The notes under the pieces are model-generated. The model had not been told where the DNA came from. It saw nothing but the letters and a program-made list of their open reading frames with translations, and made no database searches. Source: Chitinophaga pinensis (GTDB lineage Bacteria; Planctomycetota; Phycisphaerae; Phycisphaerales; SM1A02). From it: DNA of 12,479 nucleotides. This document shows, in pieces, positions 5,721 to 12,479 of this stretch. Numbering within the stretch: position 1 is the first letter of the stretch; each line of letters opens with the position of its first letter. A program made the position numbers and the translations under genes. The stretch is from NCBI GenBank assembly GCA_943329105.2, contig CALQCP020000040.1:1-12479 (forward strand), read 5' to 3'.

Positions 5721-6719
5721 ATGGCGAAATTGGCGTCAGTCTCTCGGCAGTTACCGCGCGCAGGTGCGAATTTGCACGTGTTTGGCGGCATTGCTGCCGG
5801 TCGGCGGTTGAATGCCAACGGCCCTGCCTCATGTGCCCTATTCATGCTGCTGTTTGCCGCGATGGTCGTCTTGGGCGGATGCAAGAAGCCTCGCTACGAC
5901 TCCAGCACTCCAGCGCTGGCCGTTGATGCCATGGCGCAGATGGTCAAGGACGGACGCCCGGAACTCTTGCCGACCATGATCGACATTGAGGCGCGCGATA
6001 TGACCTTCTCCGACGGCGTGACGGAGGCCAGCGCCATCAGCGACGTGAAGAAGAAGACCGGCGACATGCTGGCGCAACTGTGGCGCGTGAGCAAGAAGTT
6101 ACAGACGAAGTATCCAGCCGATGTGGCGAAGGAACTTGCCAAGGGCGGCTCGTGGGCGAACCGCAGTGGCTTCGGCGATGTATTCACCTCCGTGATGGCC
6201 GATCCGTTCGGTTGGCTTGATGCGAACCGTTCGCGCTTGGTGGTTGACGATCTTGGCGATGGAACCGCGGCGTTCACCATCGATGGCAAACAAGTACTCG
6301 GCGGAACACTCGCTATGCGGGAGACGTCCGAGGGCTGGCGCATTGCCGTCCCGGTGACGCTCATCCGTGGCAGTGGCTATTTCCCGGAAACGCGCGAAGA
6401 GTGGGCAGTGCTGGCGTTCATGATGATTGCCGTTGAGAATGCGCTTGCTGACTTTGAGAATGAACTTGATACTGGGAAATTTAAGAATCTCAGCGCTGCA
6501 AGTGAGCGCGCCGGTCGCATGATTGCTGAAAGTGCCGTCGCGCAGGGCATCATCTTTGCGATGATGAAACAGAAGGGTGACGGTACGAAGGCAGGCGCGC
6601 CAAGTGGTGCTATCGAACTGAAAGTCGGCAAGGATTCAGTGCAGATCGGATCGACGGGCGATGTGCAGAAAGACCTCGGTCAGGCCGGGGACATGATGCG
6701 CAAGCAAGCGGAACCGTGA
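5721..6719 (+). CDS. Putative lipoprotein of unknown function
   Basis: I do not recognise a family. The 332 residues begin with a long N-region (1-36, containing Arg28-Arg29), then a hydrophobic segment (39-51) ending in VVLGGC with Cys54, which fits a lipobox. That suggests export and lipid anchoring at a membrane. The remainder is soluble and rich in Lys, Asp and Met. A segment around 184-215 (FTIDGKQVLGG, then LAMRETSEGWRIAVPV) looks like two or three beta strands of the kind where a variable is computed and re-read, as in small NTF2-like or DUF proteins, but this is not a firm match. The C-terminal part is predicted helical with an AIELKVGKDSVQIG strand pair near 298-311. The ATG at 5721 is chosen from the -10-like box 6 bases upstream; a start at 5844 would give a shorter signal peptide without a positive N-region. 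The gene is divergent from thiS and ends 4 bases from the convergent antiporter gene. Confidence 0.75.
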   Translation: MAKLASVSRQLPRAGANLHVFGGIAAGRRLNANGPASCALFMLLFAAMVVLGGCKKPRYDSSTPALAVDAMAQMVKDGRPELLPTMIDIEARDMTFSDGVTEASAISDVKKKTGDMLAQLWRVSKKLQTKYPADVAKELAKGGSWANRSGFGDVFTSVMADPFGWLDANRSRLVVDDLGDGTAAFTIDGKQVLGGTLAMRETSEGWRIAVPVTLIRGSGYFPETREEWAVLAFMMIAVENALADFENELDTGKFKNLSAASERAGRMIAESAVAQGIIFAMMKQKGDGTKAGAPSGAIELKVGKDSVQIGSTGDVQKDLGQAGDMMRKQAEP

Positions 6720-6723
6720 TCGA

Positions 6724-8148
6724 TCAGAACATCACGAAAGTGATCAAGATGAAGATCGGCATCAGAATCGCGCCCGACCACAACATGTAGCCAAAGAATG
6801 TTGGCATGGGCACGCCGTCTTCGCGAGCAATGGCGGCCACCATCAGGTTCGGTCCGTTACCGATGTATGTATTGGCGCCCATGAACACTGCGCCGCAACT
6901 CACGCCGCCAAGCAGGGCGGGATCAATAAACGCGCCGGAGTAGTGAATGCCGTTGGTGATGTCCTGCGGCGTCACCGTCCGTGCAACATCGGCGAACACC
7001 AGGTAAGTGGGTGCGTTATCTAAGAAACTGGAAAGCAGCCCGGTGGCCCAGAAGAAGTGTGCGGGCGTTTGCACGCCCAACTGCCCGCCGCGATCGATAA
7101 GCAGTTCCAGCGCTGGTTGCATAGCAAGGAACAGTCCGCCGAACAGCGCAGCAACCTCAATGATTGGGCCGAATGCAAAGTGATTTTCCTTGCGCACCGC
7201 GCGCGGTGTCAGCATCAGGCTTGCTGCTGCACACATGAGCATGATGCCCTCGCGGCCGCCTTCGGGAATCGTCAAGCCAGTTCCGAAGAACTGCTTGCCG
7301 GGCACCATGAATGCTGCGGCGAGAACGACGCCCGCCAACCACAGCACATTCTGCGCTCCAGAGATGCGGATCACGGGGGCGGGCGAAGTGCTCTCGTCCA
7401 TATCGGCTGGCTCGGGGGCAGCGCCTTCCTTGCGTGCAAAGAACGTGTCGGTTGCAAAGAACACGGTGAGTAGCAGCAGATTGGCGATCAGCCATTCAGG
7501 AAAGAGCGTGAGTGTCCAGTTAAACGGCACGCCACGCAGATAGCCCAAGAACAGTGGCGGATCACCGATTGGTAACAGCAGTCCACCGATGTTGCTGACG
7601 ATAAAGATAAAGAAGATCACCACATGGACTCGGTGCTTGCGTTTGCCATTGGCACGCAACAGCGGTCGAATGAGCAGCATGCTGGCACCGGTGGTTCCAA
7701 GCAGGTTGGCTATCAATGCGCCCAAGGCCAGGATGGCGGTATTGACGCGCGGCGAACCTGGAATGTGCCCGGAAATCAGGATGCCACCGGAGATCACGTA
7801 GAGCGAGAACAGGAGCACGATGAACGGAATGAACTCAGCGGCGGCGTGCAGCGCTGCTTTTGAGGCGCCCGAACCGCCCTCCAGGGCGCCAACGATGGCG
7901 AGGGCAATGAGCCCGCATCCTGCCGACACGATGAATTTGTTGCGGTTGGACTCCCACCAATGCGCGGTTTGCTTGAGAAGTGGCAGTACGGCGATGGCGC
8001 CCAGGAGCGCGGCGAATGGAATCACGGTCCATGTGGGCAGGTGCACAGCGGCGGACGGGGTGTCCGCGGCACCGCTACTACCTACGTCATTCATGGCATA
8101 AGCGGCGCTGATGGCGTGGGCGGCATGTACGGCGATGGAAGCACTCAT
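6724..8148 (-). CDS. Putative Na+/H+ antiporter of the ion transporter (NhaD/citrate-transporter-like) superfamily
   Basis: This is a 474-residue polytopic inner-membrane protein with about 11-12 hydrophobic segments, roughly at 41-59, 71-90, 105-128, 136-160, 175-198, 213-236, 266-285, 300-314, 326-350, 366-388, 409-440 and 452-473. Conserved-looking polar motifs interrupt the helices: GTTGASMLLIRPLL (151-164), PIGDPPLFLGYLRGVPF (193-209), SSFLDNAPTYLVF (373-385) and ANTYIGNGPNLMVAAIA (425-441). The LDNAPTY and NGPN blocks are typical of NhaD-like and citrate-transporter-like members of the ion transporter superfamily. The transported ion is therefore likely Na+ or H+, but a dicarboxylate or other anion is possible. 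An acidic hydrophilic loop lies at 239-258. The start at 8148 is chosen from the TACCCT hexamer 8 bases upstream; the frame is open to 8520, but that extension overlaps the divergent FGE-fold gene and is low complexity. Confidence 0.85.
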   Translation of the reverse strand: MSASIAVHAAHAISAAYAMNDVGSSGAADTPSAAVHLPTWTVIPFAALLGAIAVLPLLKQTAHWWESNRNKFIVSAGCGLIALAIVGALEGGSGASKAALHAAAEFIPFIVLLFSLYVISGGILISGHIPGSPRVNTAILALGALIANLLGTTGASMLLIRPLLRANGKRKHRVHVVIFFIFIVSNIGGLLLPIGDPPLFLGYLRGVPFNWTLTLFPEWLIANLLLLTVFFATDTFFARKEGAAPEPADMDESTSPAPVIRISGAQNVLWLAGVVLAAAFMVPGKQFFGTGLTIPEGGREGIMLMCAAASLMLTPRAVRKENHFAFGPIIEVAALFGGLFLAMQPALELLIDRGGQLGVQTPAHFFWATGLLSSFLDNAPTYLVFADVARTVTPQDITNGIHYSGAFIDPALLGGVSCGAVFMGANTYIGNGPNLMVAAIAREDGVPMPTFFGYMLWSGAILMPIFILITFVMF

Positions 8149-8156
8149 GAACGGGC

Positions 8157-8162
8157 AGGGTA
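8157..8162 (-). promoter_or_regulatory. Candidate -10 box of the antiporter gene
   Basis: TACCCT on the minus strand keeps the first, second and last bases of TATAAT and ends 8 bases before the ATG at 8148. It is the weakest of the six similar sites and has no visible -35. Confidence 0.28.
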
Positions 8163-8223
8163 GCGGGGCGTTCGTGGGCGGTGGAATGTGCCCGGGGCGC
8201 GCAACCGCCATGCCGCTTCCCGG

Positions 8224-8229
8224 TAGCGT
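8224..8229 (+). promoter_or_regulatory. Candidate -10 box of the FGE-oxidoreductase operon
   Basis: TAGCGT keeps the first, second and last bases of TATAAT and ends 7 bases before the ATG at 8237. No Shine-Dalgarno and no recognisable -35 are present. It lies in the 88-base gap shared with the divergent antiporter gene. Confidence 0.33.
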
Positions 8230-8236
8230 TCCCTGC

Positions 8237-9166
8237 ATGGAGCGATGGTGCAAGAAGCGTATTTCCCGATCGTTCGCTGTCATGGGCGCCGTCATGGGCG
8301 CGGTAGCGGCATCGATGGCGAGTAGCGGTGCGGCGCCGCCGACGACCGTTGCCCCCGGAACTGCCGCGCCACCCGTGGTGGCGACATCGACGTCTTCCAC
8401 CGGTACCGCTACTTCTGTGGCGCCCGCGTTCACTGACACCATTGCGGGTACTGCAATCCGCGTCGACATGATGGCCGTTCCCGCATGTGATGGTGCGGCT
8501 CCGTTCTTTGCAGCACGCACCGAAGTTCCGTGGGAACTCTTTGACGCGTTCCTCTACCAGCTTGATCAGAAGGCGGGCGCCAGTACCCCGGAGAGTGACG
8601 CGGTCACGCGTCCCACCAAGCCCTACGTTTCGGTTGATCGTGGGTACGGTCACCAAGGTTGGCCCGCGATCTCCATGAGTTCAAAGGGCGCGGTGCAATT
8701 CTGCGAGTGGCTCTCCAAGAAGACCGGCAGAACCTATCGCTTGCCAACCGTTGCCGAGTGGCAATGCATGGCGAAGCAGACTCCAGTGAGTGTCGAATCA
8801 ATCACTGAGCGCGCGTGGACTGCTGCGGATGCAAAGAATGCATCGCACAAGATTGGTTCCAAGAAACTTGATGCACTCGGTCTTGCAGACCTTTGGGGTA
8901 ATGCCGCAGAGTGGTGCGTTGCTGCGGATGGCACCTTCTGTATTCTTGGAGGTTCGTTCAAGGACAAAAAGATTGATCCCGCTGCCATGAAACCGATCCC
9001 TGAAACGGAGGATTGGAACGAGAGCGATCCACAGTTCCCCAAGAGCGTGTGGTGGTTGGTGGATGGTCCGTACATTGGAATGCGCGTCGTAACGAACGAT
9101 GCCAACACAAACCTGAAACCCGCGCCCGGTGGCGCAGCAACTGCAGCAACGGAGAAGAAACAATGA
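8237..9166 (+). CDS. Secreted FGE-sulfatase (SUMF1-like) domain protein, probably non-catalytic
   Basis: The 309-residue protein starts with a basic N-region (RWCKKRISR) and a hydrophobic stretch (13-28), a signal peptide or membrane anchor. An Ala/Pro/Thr/Ser-rich linker to about 66 follows. The rest follows the formylglycine-generating-enzyme fold: TEVPWELFDAFL (95-106), WPAISMSSKGAVQFCEWLSK (142-161), TGRTYRLPTVAEW (163-175), DALGLADLWGNAAEWC (212-227), the LGGSF strand (237-241) and GMRV near the end (281-284). True FGEs carry a cysteine pair after the GGS block that oxidises the sulfatase cysteine. None is present here, and the region between 176 and 211 is short, so a structural or binding role is likelier than formylglycine formation. 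The ATG at 8237 is chosen for the signal peptide and the TAGCGT box 7 bases upstream. Its TGA overlaps the next gene's ATG. Confidence 0.85.
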   Translation: MERWCKKRISRSFAVMGAVMGAVAASMASSGAAPPTTVAPGTAAPPVVATSTSSTGTATSVAPAFTDTIAGTAIRVDMMAVPACDGAAPFFAARTEVPWELFDAFLYQLDQKAGASTPESDAVTRPTKPYVSVDRGYGHQGWPAISMSSKGAVQFCEWLSKKTGRTYRLPTVAEWQCMAKQTPVSVESITERAWTAADAKNASHKIGSKKLDALGLADLWGNAAEWCVAADGTFCILGGSFKDKKIDPAAMKPIPETEDWNESDPQFPKSVWWLVDGPYIGMRVVTNDANTNLKPAPGGAATAATEKKQ

Positions 9167-10482
9167 CTACAGAACAGACCTCGGGCGGCATCACTCGCCG
9201 CGATTTCGTCGCCATCTCCTCTGCGGCAGGAATGGCAGCATTCATTGCGCCATCCGTGCTTGGTGCGCAGGACACTGGCAGTTCTCTCAAGCCTCTGAAG
9301 GTGGCGCTCATCGGCTGCGGTGGTCGCGGTTCGGGTGCTGCAAATCAGGCATTGAAGGCAGACAAAGGCGTGATCCTCTGGGCGGTCGCCGATGTCTTCC
9401 CCGATCGCATGGACAGTTGCCTGAAGCAGTTTGAGAAGCACCCATCGAAGGAGCGCGTCCAGGTGCCGGCCGAGCGCCGCTTCGCTGGGTTCGATGGATA
9501 CAAGCAAGCGATCGCATCCGGTGTTGACGTGGTGTTGCTCTGCAGCGCGCCGCACTTCCGACCGATGCACCTTGCCGAGGCAGTGGCTGCGGGTAAGCAC
9601 ATCTTCTGTGAGAAGCCCATGTTTGTTGATGCGCCTGGCTACCGCAGCGTGGTCGAAAGTGCCAAGGCTGCCAAGGCGAAGAACATCAACTTGATGTCGG
9701 GCTTCTGCTGGCGTCGATCAGCCCCAGAGGCTGCCACGTTCGCTCAGTTGGAGAAGGGCACGCTGGGCACGCCGATGGCGATGTACGGCTGCTACTACAC
9801 CGGTCCGCTGGGAACCAACAAGCGTCAGCCTGGCTGGAGTGACATGGAGTTCCAGGTGCGTAATTGGCAGCATTTCACCTGGCTTTCCGGCGATCAGATG
9901 GTGGAACAGGCCGTGCATTCCGTAGACAAGATCAACTGGTGCTTCCGTAATGAGCCACCAAAGAGTGCTGTTGGAATGGGCGGGCGCCAACTGCGCGAGG
10001 CCATGCCGGAACGCGGCGATGTCTATGACCACTTTGCCATTGTGTACGAGTGGGCCGATGGTCGCCGTGCGTTCTTGAATTGCCGACAGGAGCCGGATTG
10101 CTACTTTGAGAACACCGATTGGATCGCCGGCACCAAGGGTCAGTGCTTCATCAACGGATGGGGCCCAACGCATGTGATGAAGGATCCCGCTGGCAACGTG
10201 TTGTGGGAATACCCAGCCGATGGTCCCAAGTCTGACATGTATCAGAACGAGCATGACGAACTTTTCAAGGCGATCCGTGATGGCAAGGTCATCAATGATG
10301 GTGAGTGGATGGTGGTCAGCAACATGATGGCTGTTCTTGGCCGAATGGCGGCGTACAGCGGGCAACAGGTCACGTGGGAGCAGGCCATTACATCAACGGA
10401 ATCGCTTTCGCCAAAGCAGTACATCATGGGTCCTTTGGAAATGCCGCTTGAGAAGAAGCCAGGGCAATACAAAGTTCTGTGA
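9163..10482 (+). CDS. Tat-exported Gfo/Idh/MocA family oxidoreductase (first copy)
   Basis: This is a 439-residue NAD(P)-dependent oxidoreductase of the glucose-fructose oxidoreductase/inositol dehydrogenase family. TRRDFVAISSAAGMAAFI (11-28) is a twin-arginine signal, so the folded protein is likely exported with its cofactor. The Rossmann motif KVALIGCGGRGSGAA (46-60) is followed by EKP (150-152), whose lysine is the usual catalytic residue. The C-terminal domain has RNWQHFTWLSGD (233-244), VEQAVHSVDKINW (247-259) with the probable catalytic His252, GGRQ (273-276) and YDHF (288-291). Substrates in this family are mostly sugars and polyols; the exact one cannot be read here. The ATG at 9163 overlaps the previous stop as ATGA and has GGAG (9151-9154) 8 bases upstream, which argues for translational coupling. 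The open frame upstream to 9013 lies inside the previous gene. Confidence 0.92.
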   Translation: MTTEQTSGGITRRDFVAISSAAGMAAFIAPSVLGAQDTGSSLKPLKVALIGCGGRGSGAANQALKADKGVILWAVADVFPDRMDSCLKQFEKHPSKERVQVPAERRFAGFDGYKQAIASGVDVVLLCSAPHFRPMHLAEAVAAGKHIFCEKPMFVDAPGYRSVVESAKAAKAKNINLMSGFCWRRSAPEAATFAQLEKGTLGTPMAMYGCYYTGPLGTNKRQPGWSDMEFQVRNWQHFTWLSGDQMVEQAVHSVDKINWCFRNEPPKSAVGMGGRQLREAMPERGDVYDHFAIVYEWADGRRAFLNCRQEPDCYFENTDWIAGTKGQCFINGWGPTHVMKDPAGNVLWEYPADGPKSDMYQNEHDELFKAIRDGKVINDGEWMVVSNMMAVLGRMAAYSGQQVTWEQAITSTESLSPKQYIMGPLEMPLEKKPGQYKVL

Positions 10483-10524
10483 TTGTTGGTGCAGCGCCCC
10501 GAATCACCTCGCAAGGATCAGTAC

Positions 10525-11850
10525 ATGACCGACCGCACACCAAAGACGCCACAGACGACACCAGACCAAACGCGCCGTAGCTTTCTTGGAAACGGCGGGG
10601 CGCTCATGGCAGCGGCCATTGCCGTACCAATTGTTCTGACTCGATGCCGAACCTTGGCAGGTACCGTGCCCCCGCCCAGTCCCAGTGAATCAAAGGGCAA
10701 AGCGATTCGTGTTGGCGTGATCGGCTGCGGTGGTCGTGGTACCGGTGCCGCGTTTGATGCGCTCAAGGCGAGCCCGGATACCACGATTGTGGCGCTGGGT
10801 GACCTGTTTCCAGACCGCGTCCAGGGTGCTGCTGCCGGACTGGCAAAGAATCCACGCGGCGTGGTTGCCAGTTCAGCATGCTTCTCAGGCTTTGATGCCT
10901 ACCGCCAGGTGCTCGCCACCGACTGCGATATGGTGATCCTTGCAACGTCGCCGGGCTTCCGACCAACGCACTTTGCAGCGGCGGTTGATGCTGGCAAGCA
11001 CATCTTCTTTGAGAAGCCAGTGGCGGTGGATCCAAGTGGAATTCGCACGGTGCTTGATGCATCCGCGCGTGCTGCTGAGCGCAAATTATGCATCGTGACG
11101 GGGACGCAGCGTCGGCACGAACGCTGCTACATCGAGGCGATGGCCAAGATTCAGGACGGCGCGATCGGCCGGCCAATCGCTGCGCGTTGCTATTGGAATC
11201 AGGGTGGCCTGTGGAACAAGATGCCAGATCCGAATCTCTCTGAAATAGAGAATCAAATTCGCAATTGGCTGTACTACACCTGGTTGTCAGGCGACCACAT
11301 CGTTGAGCAACACGTGCACAATATTGACGTAGTGAATTGGGCGATGGGTGGCGCGCCGCTTCGTTGTGTTGCAACCGGTGGTCGCCAAGTTCGCACCGAG
11401 CCGGCGTTCGGTGCCATCAACGATCACTTCTCTATTCATTACGAGTATTCCGATGATCGCCTCGGCGCTTCCATGTGTCGCCAGCAAGACAACACCGACG
11501 GCAAAGTGGAAGAGATCATCTACGGAACCGAAGGAACCATGTTCACCACCAGCGGCAGCGCGCAGTGCCGCGGTCGCAATACATGGACTTTTGCAGGCGA
11601 AAACCCCAATCCATACGTGGTTGAGCACATTGATTTGCAAGAGGCGGTGCGTGGCAATGCGCCGTACATCAATGAAGGAAAGCGCATTGCAGAAAGCACT
11701 ATGACTGCCATCATGGGCCGCATGTCCGCGTACACCGGCAAGGATTTGGAGTGGAGCGCGGCGCTTGCTGACCCGATGGACCTGGTGCCGAAGGACCCGA
11801 AGCCGGGCCCGGGCATGGTTCAGAAGGTGGCGATGCCAGGCATGGTGTGA
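10525..11850 (+). CDS. Tat-exported Gfo/Idh/MocA family oxidoreductase (second copy)
   Basis: This is a 441-residue paralog of the preceding gene. It has the twin-arginine motif QTRRSFLG (15-22), a hydrophobic stretch (27-38), a Pro/Ser linker (47-57), and a Rossmann motif IRVGVIGCGGRGTGAA (61-76). EKP is at 163-165, RNWLYYTWLSGD at 246-257, VEQHVHNIDVVNW at 260-272 with the probable catalytic His265, GGRQ at 285-288 and NDHF at 299-302. The C-terminus is Pro/Gly/Met-rich (421-441). The start is placed at 10525 because AAGGA (10513-10517) lies 7 bases upstream and the Tat signal begins soon after; an earlier TTG at 10483 is less likely. The 42-base gap from the first copy suggests one operon. 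The two proteins are alike in layout but differ in signal and linker, consistent with an old tandem duplication and possibly with different substrates or a heteromer. The last 31 bases overlap the convergent apbE-like gene. Confidence 0.92.
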   Translation: MTDRTPKTPQTTPDQTRRSFLGNGGALMAAAIAVPIVLTRCRTLAGTVPPPSPSESKGKAIRVGVIGCGGRGTGAAFDALKASPDTTIVALGDLFPDRVQGAAAGLAKNPRGVVASSACFSGFDAYRQVLATDCDMVILATSPGFRPTHFAAAVDAGKHIFFEKPVAVDPSGIRTVLDASARAAERKLCIVTGTQRRHERCYIEAMAKIQDGAIGRPIAARCYWNQGGLWNKMPDPNLSEIENQIRNWLYYTWLSGDHIVEQHVHNIDVVNWAMGGAPLRCVATGGRQVRTEPAFGAINDHFSIHYEYSDDRLGASMCRQQDNTDGKVEEIIYGTEGTMFTTSGSAQCRGRNTWTFAGENPNPYVVEHIDLQEAVRGNAPYINEGKRIAESTMTAIMGRMSAYTGKDLEWSAALADPMDLVPKDPKPGPGMVQKVAMPGMV

Positions 11851-12479
11851 ATACCGAGCGCGGGTGTTGGCCAGCCTGCGCTGGTTACCACTGGGTTGCG
11901 TTCTGTTTCATAGCGCCAGCGGGCGCTGGTGCTGGGCAACGTGGAAAGCAGGGCGCGTCCTCGTTCTGGCCCCAGCACGGAGAGTGCGGTTGCTAATGCA
12001 TCGGCCTCGACGCCGGTGCGTGCGACTACTACAACCTCAACACGAGTGGTCAGCGGTTCGCCAGTTGCGGGATCAATGATGTGGCTTTGGCGCGTGGTGG
12101 TTCCGCTCTCCGTGGCGACATCCATATGTTGGAATCGATCGCCACTGGTCGTGACGGCTGCATTCGCCAATTCAAGTTGCGTATGCCAGGGATCATCAAG
12201 GTCAATCTTCCATCCCGAGCGGCCAGGCGGTGGATCACTGACGGCAATGTCGCCGGACAGATCAATCAACGCGCAGGTGATGCCGCGCTCGCGCAGCACT
12301 GCGAGTGCAGCATCGGCGCCGATTCCTTGACCAATTCCGCCGAAATCAAGTTCCAGGCCGGGTAACAGTGCGGTGTAGGTGTGCGTGGCGGCATCAAATC
12401 GCACGTGCTGCCAACCGCAGCGGGCGCGCAGTACTTGTAGTTCCGTGGCGTCCGGAGTACGCCCATCGCTTCGTGCCGC
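11820..12479 (-). CDS. ApbE-like FAD:protein FMN transferase, C-terminal part (cut by window edge)
   Basis: ApbE enzymes attach FMN from FAD to Ser/Thr of flavoproteins, usually on the outer side of the inner membrane. About 219 C-terminal residues are visible and the N-terminus lies beyond the right edge. Counting from that edge, LDFGGIGQGIGAD (44-56) matches the family's GGIxKG loop with Gln in place of Lys. ALIDLSGDIAVS (70-81) is the next strand and turn, NAAVTTSGD (106-114) and SHIIDPATGEPL (132-143) are the metal/FAD-site blocks, and VEADALATALSVLG is the following helix. The usual length is about 300-340 residues. An internal GTG at 12404 is not a plausible start because conserved sequence continues upstream of it. 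The stop codon lies inside the end of the convergent oxidoreductase gene (31-base overlap). With no neighbour beyond it visible, its target protein is unknown. Confidence 0.85.
   Translation of the reverse strand, partial: AARSDGRTPDATELQVLRARCGWQHVRFDAATHTYTALLPGLELDFGGIGQGIGADAALAVLRERGITCALIDLSGDIAVSDPPPGRSGWKIDLDDPWHTQLELANAAVTTSGDRFQHMDVATESGTTTRQSHIIDPATGEPLTTRVEVVVVARTGVEADALATALSVLGPERGRALLSTLPSTSARWRYETERNPVVTSAGWPTPALGIHTMPGIATF

Noticed and set aside
8149..8520. 124-residue N-terminal extension of the antiporter reading frame
   Set aside because: It overlaps the divergent FGE-fold gene, is low complexity, and conserved membrane sequence begins only after 8148, where a -10-like box also fits.
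8237..9166. Catalytic formylglycine-generating enzyme
   Set aside because: No cysteine pair follows the GGS block and there is no sulfatase gene nearby, so only the fold is claimed.
8734..9600. 288-residue minus-strand open frame
   Set aside because: It is antisense to the FGE-fold and first oxidoreductase genes, which carry clear family motifs.

Overview
The window is a gene-dense, moderately GC-rich piece of a bacterial chromosome. Tat-exported Gfo/Idh/MocA oxidoreductases, a secreted sulfatase-modifying-factor (FGE) domain protein and a putative lipoprotein, beside ordinary housekeeping genes, suggest a planctomycete, perhaps of the Phycisphaerae. That placement is an inference from gene content; there is no rRNA or other decisive marker. 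Nine complete genes and two edge-truncated genes (tsf and apbE) cover almost all of it, and no gene-free stretch exceeds 300 bases.

Layout. Positions 1-3078 are read on the minus strand in the order pyk (pyruvate kinase), rpsB (ribosomal protein S2), tsf (EF-Ts, cut by the window edge). The 290-base gap between pyk and rpsB holds a candidate promoter and a chain of hairpins that looks like a structured rpsB leader. Divergent from pyk, with 26 bases between the ATG codons, is a phosphomannomutase/phosphoglucomutase gene (3105-4499, plus). It converges on a minus-strand thiS-thiG pair for the thiazole half of thiamine. The 81-base convergent gap contains three copies of a ~21-22-base repeat and a 13-base palindrome. 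Divergent from thiS is a putative lipoprotein of unknown function (5721-6719, plus), which converges with a 4-base gap on a Na+/H+ antiporter-like membrane protein (6724-8148, minus).

Divergent from the antiporter gene is a three-gene plus-strand operon (8237-11850). It encodes a secreted FGE-fold protein that lacks the catalytic cysteine pair, then two paralogous Tat-signal Gfo/Idh/MocA oxidoreductases. The first two genes overlap as ATGA. Its end overlaps by 31 bases the end of a convergent apbE-like flavin transferase gene, truncated at the right edge.

How it works together. pyk and the hexose-phosphate mutase serve central carbon metabolism from one compact divergent promoter region. rpsB-tsf is the classic translation operon. 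The FGE-fold protein plus two oxidoreductases look like one exported redox module, possibly acting on sugars outside the cytoplasm. The least expected signals are non-coding. All six transcription units whose first gene is visible, other than rpsB, have a TAnnnT hexamer 6-9 bases before the start codon and no Shine-Dalgarno there, as expected for leaderless or near-leaderless mRNAs. In contrast, rpsB has a long folded leader ending in a hairpin that holds its Shine-Dalgarno.
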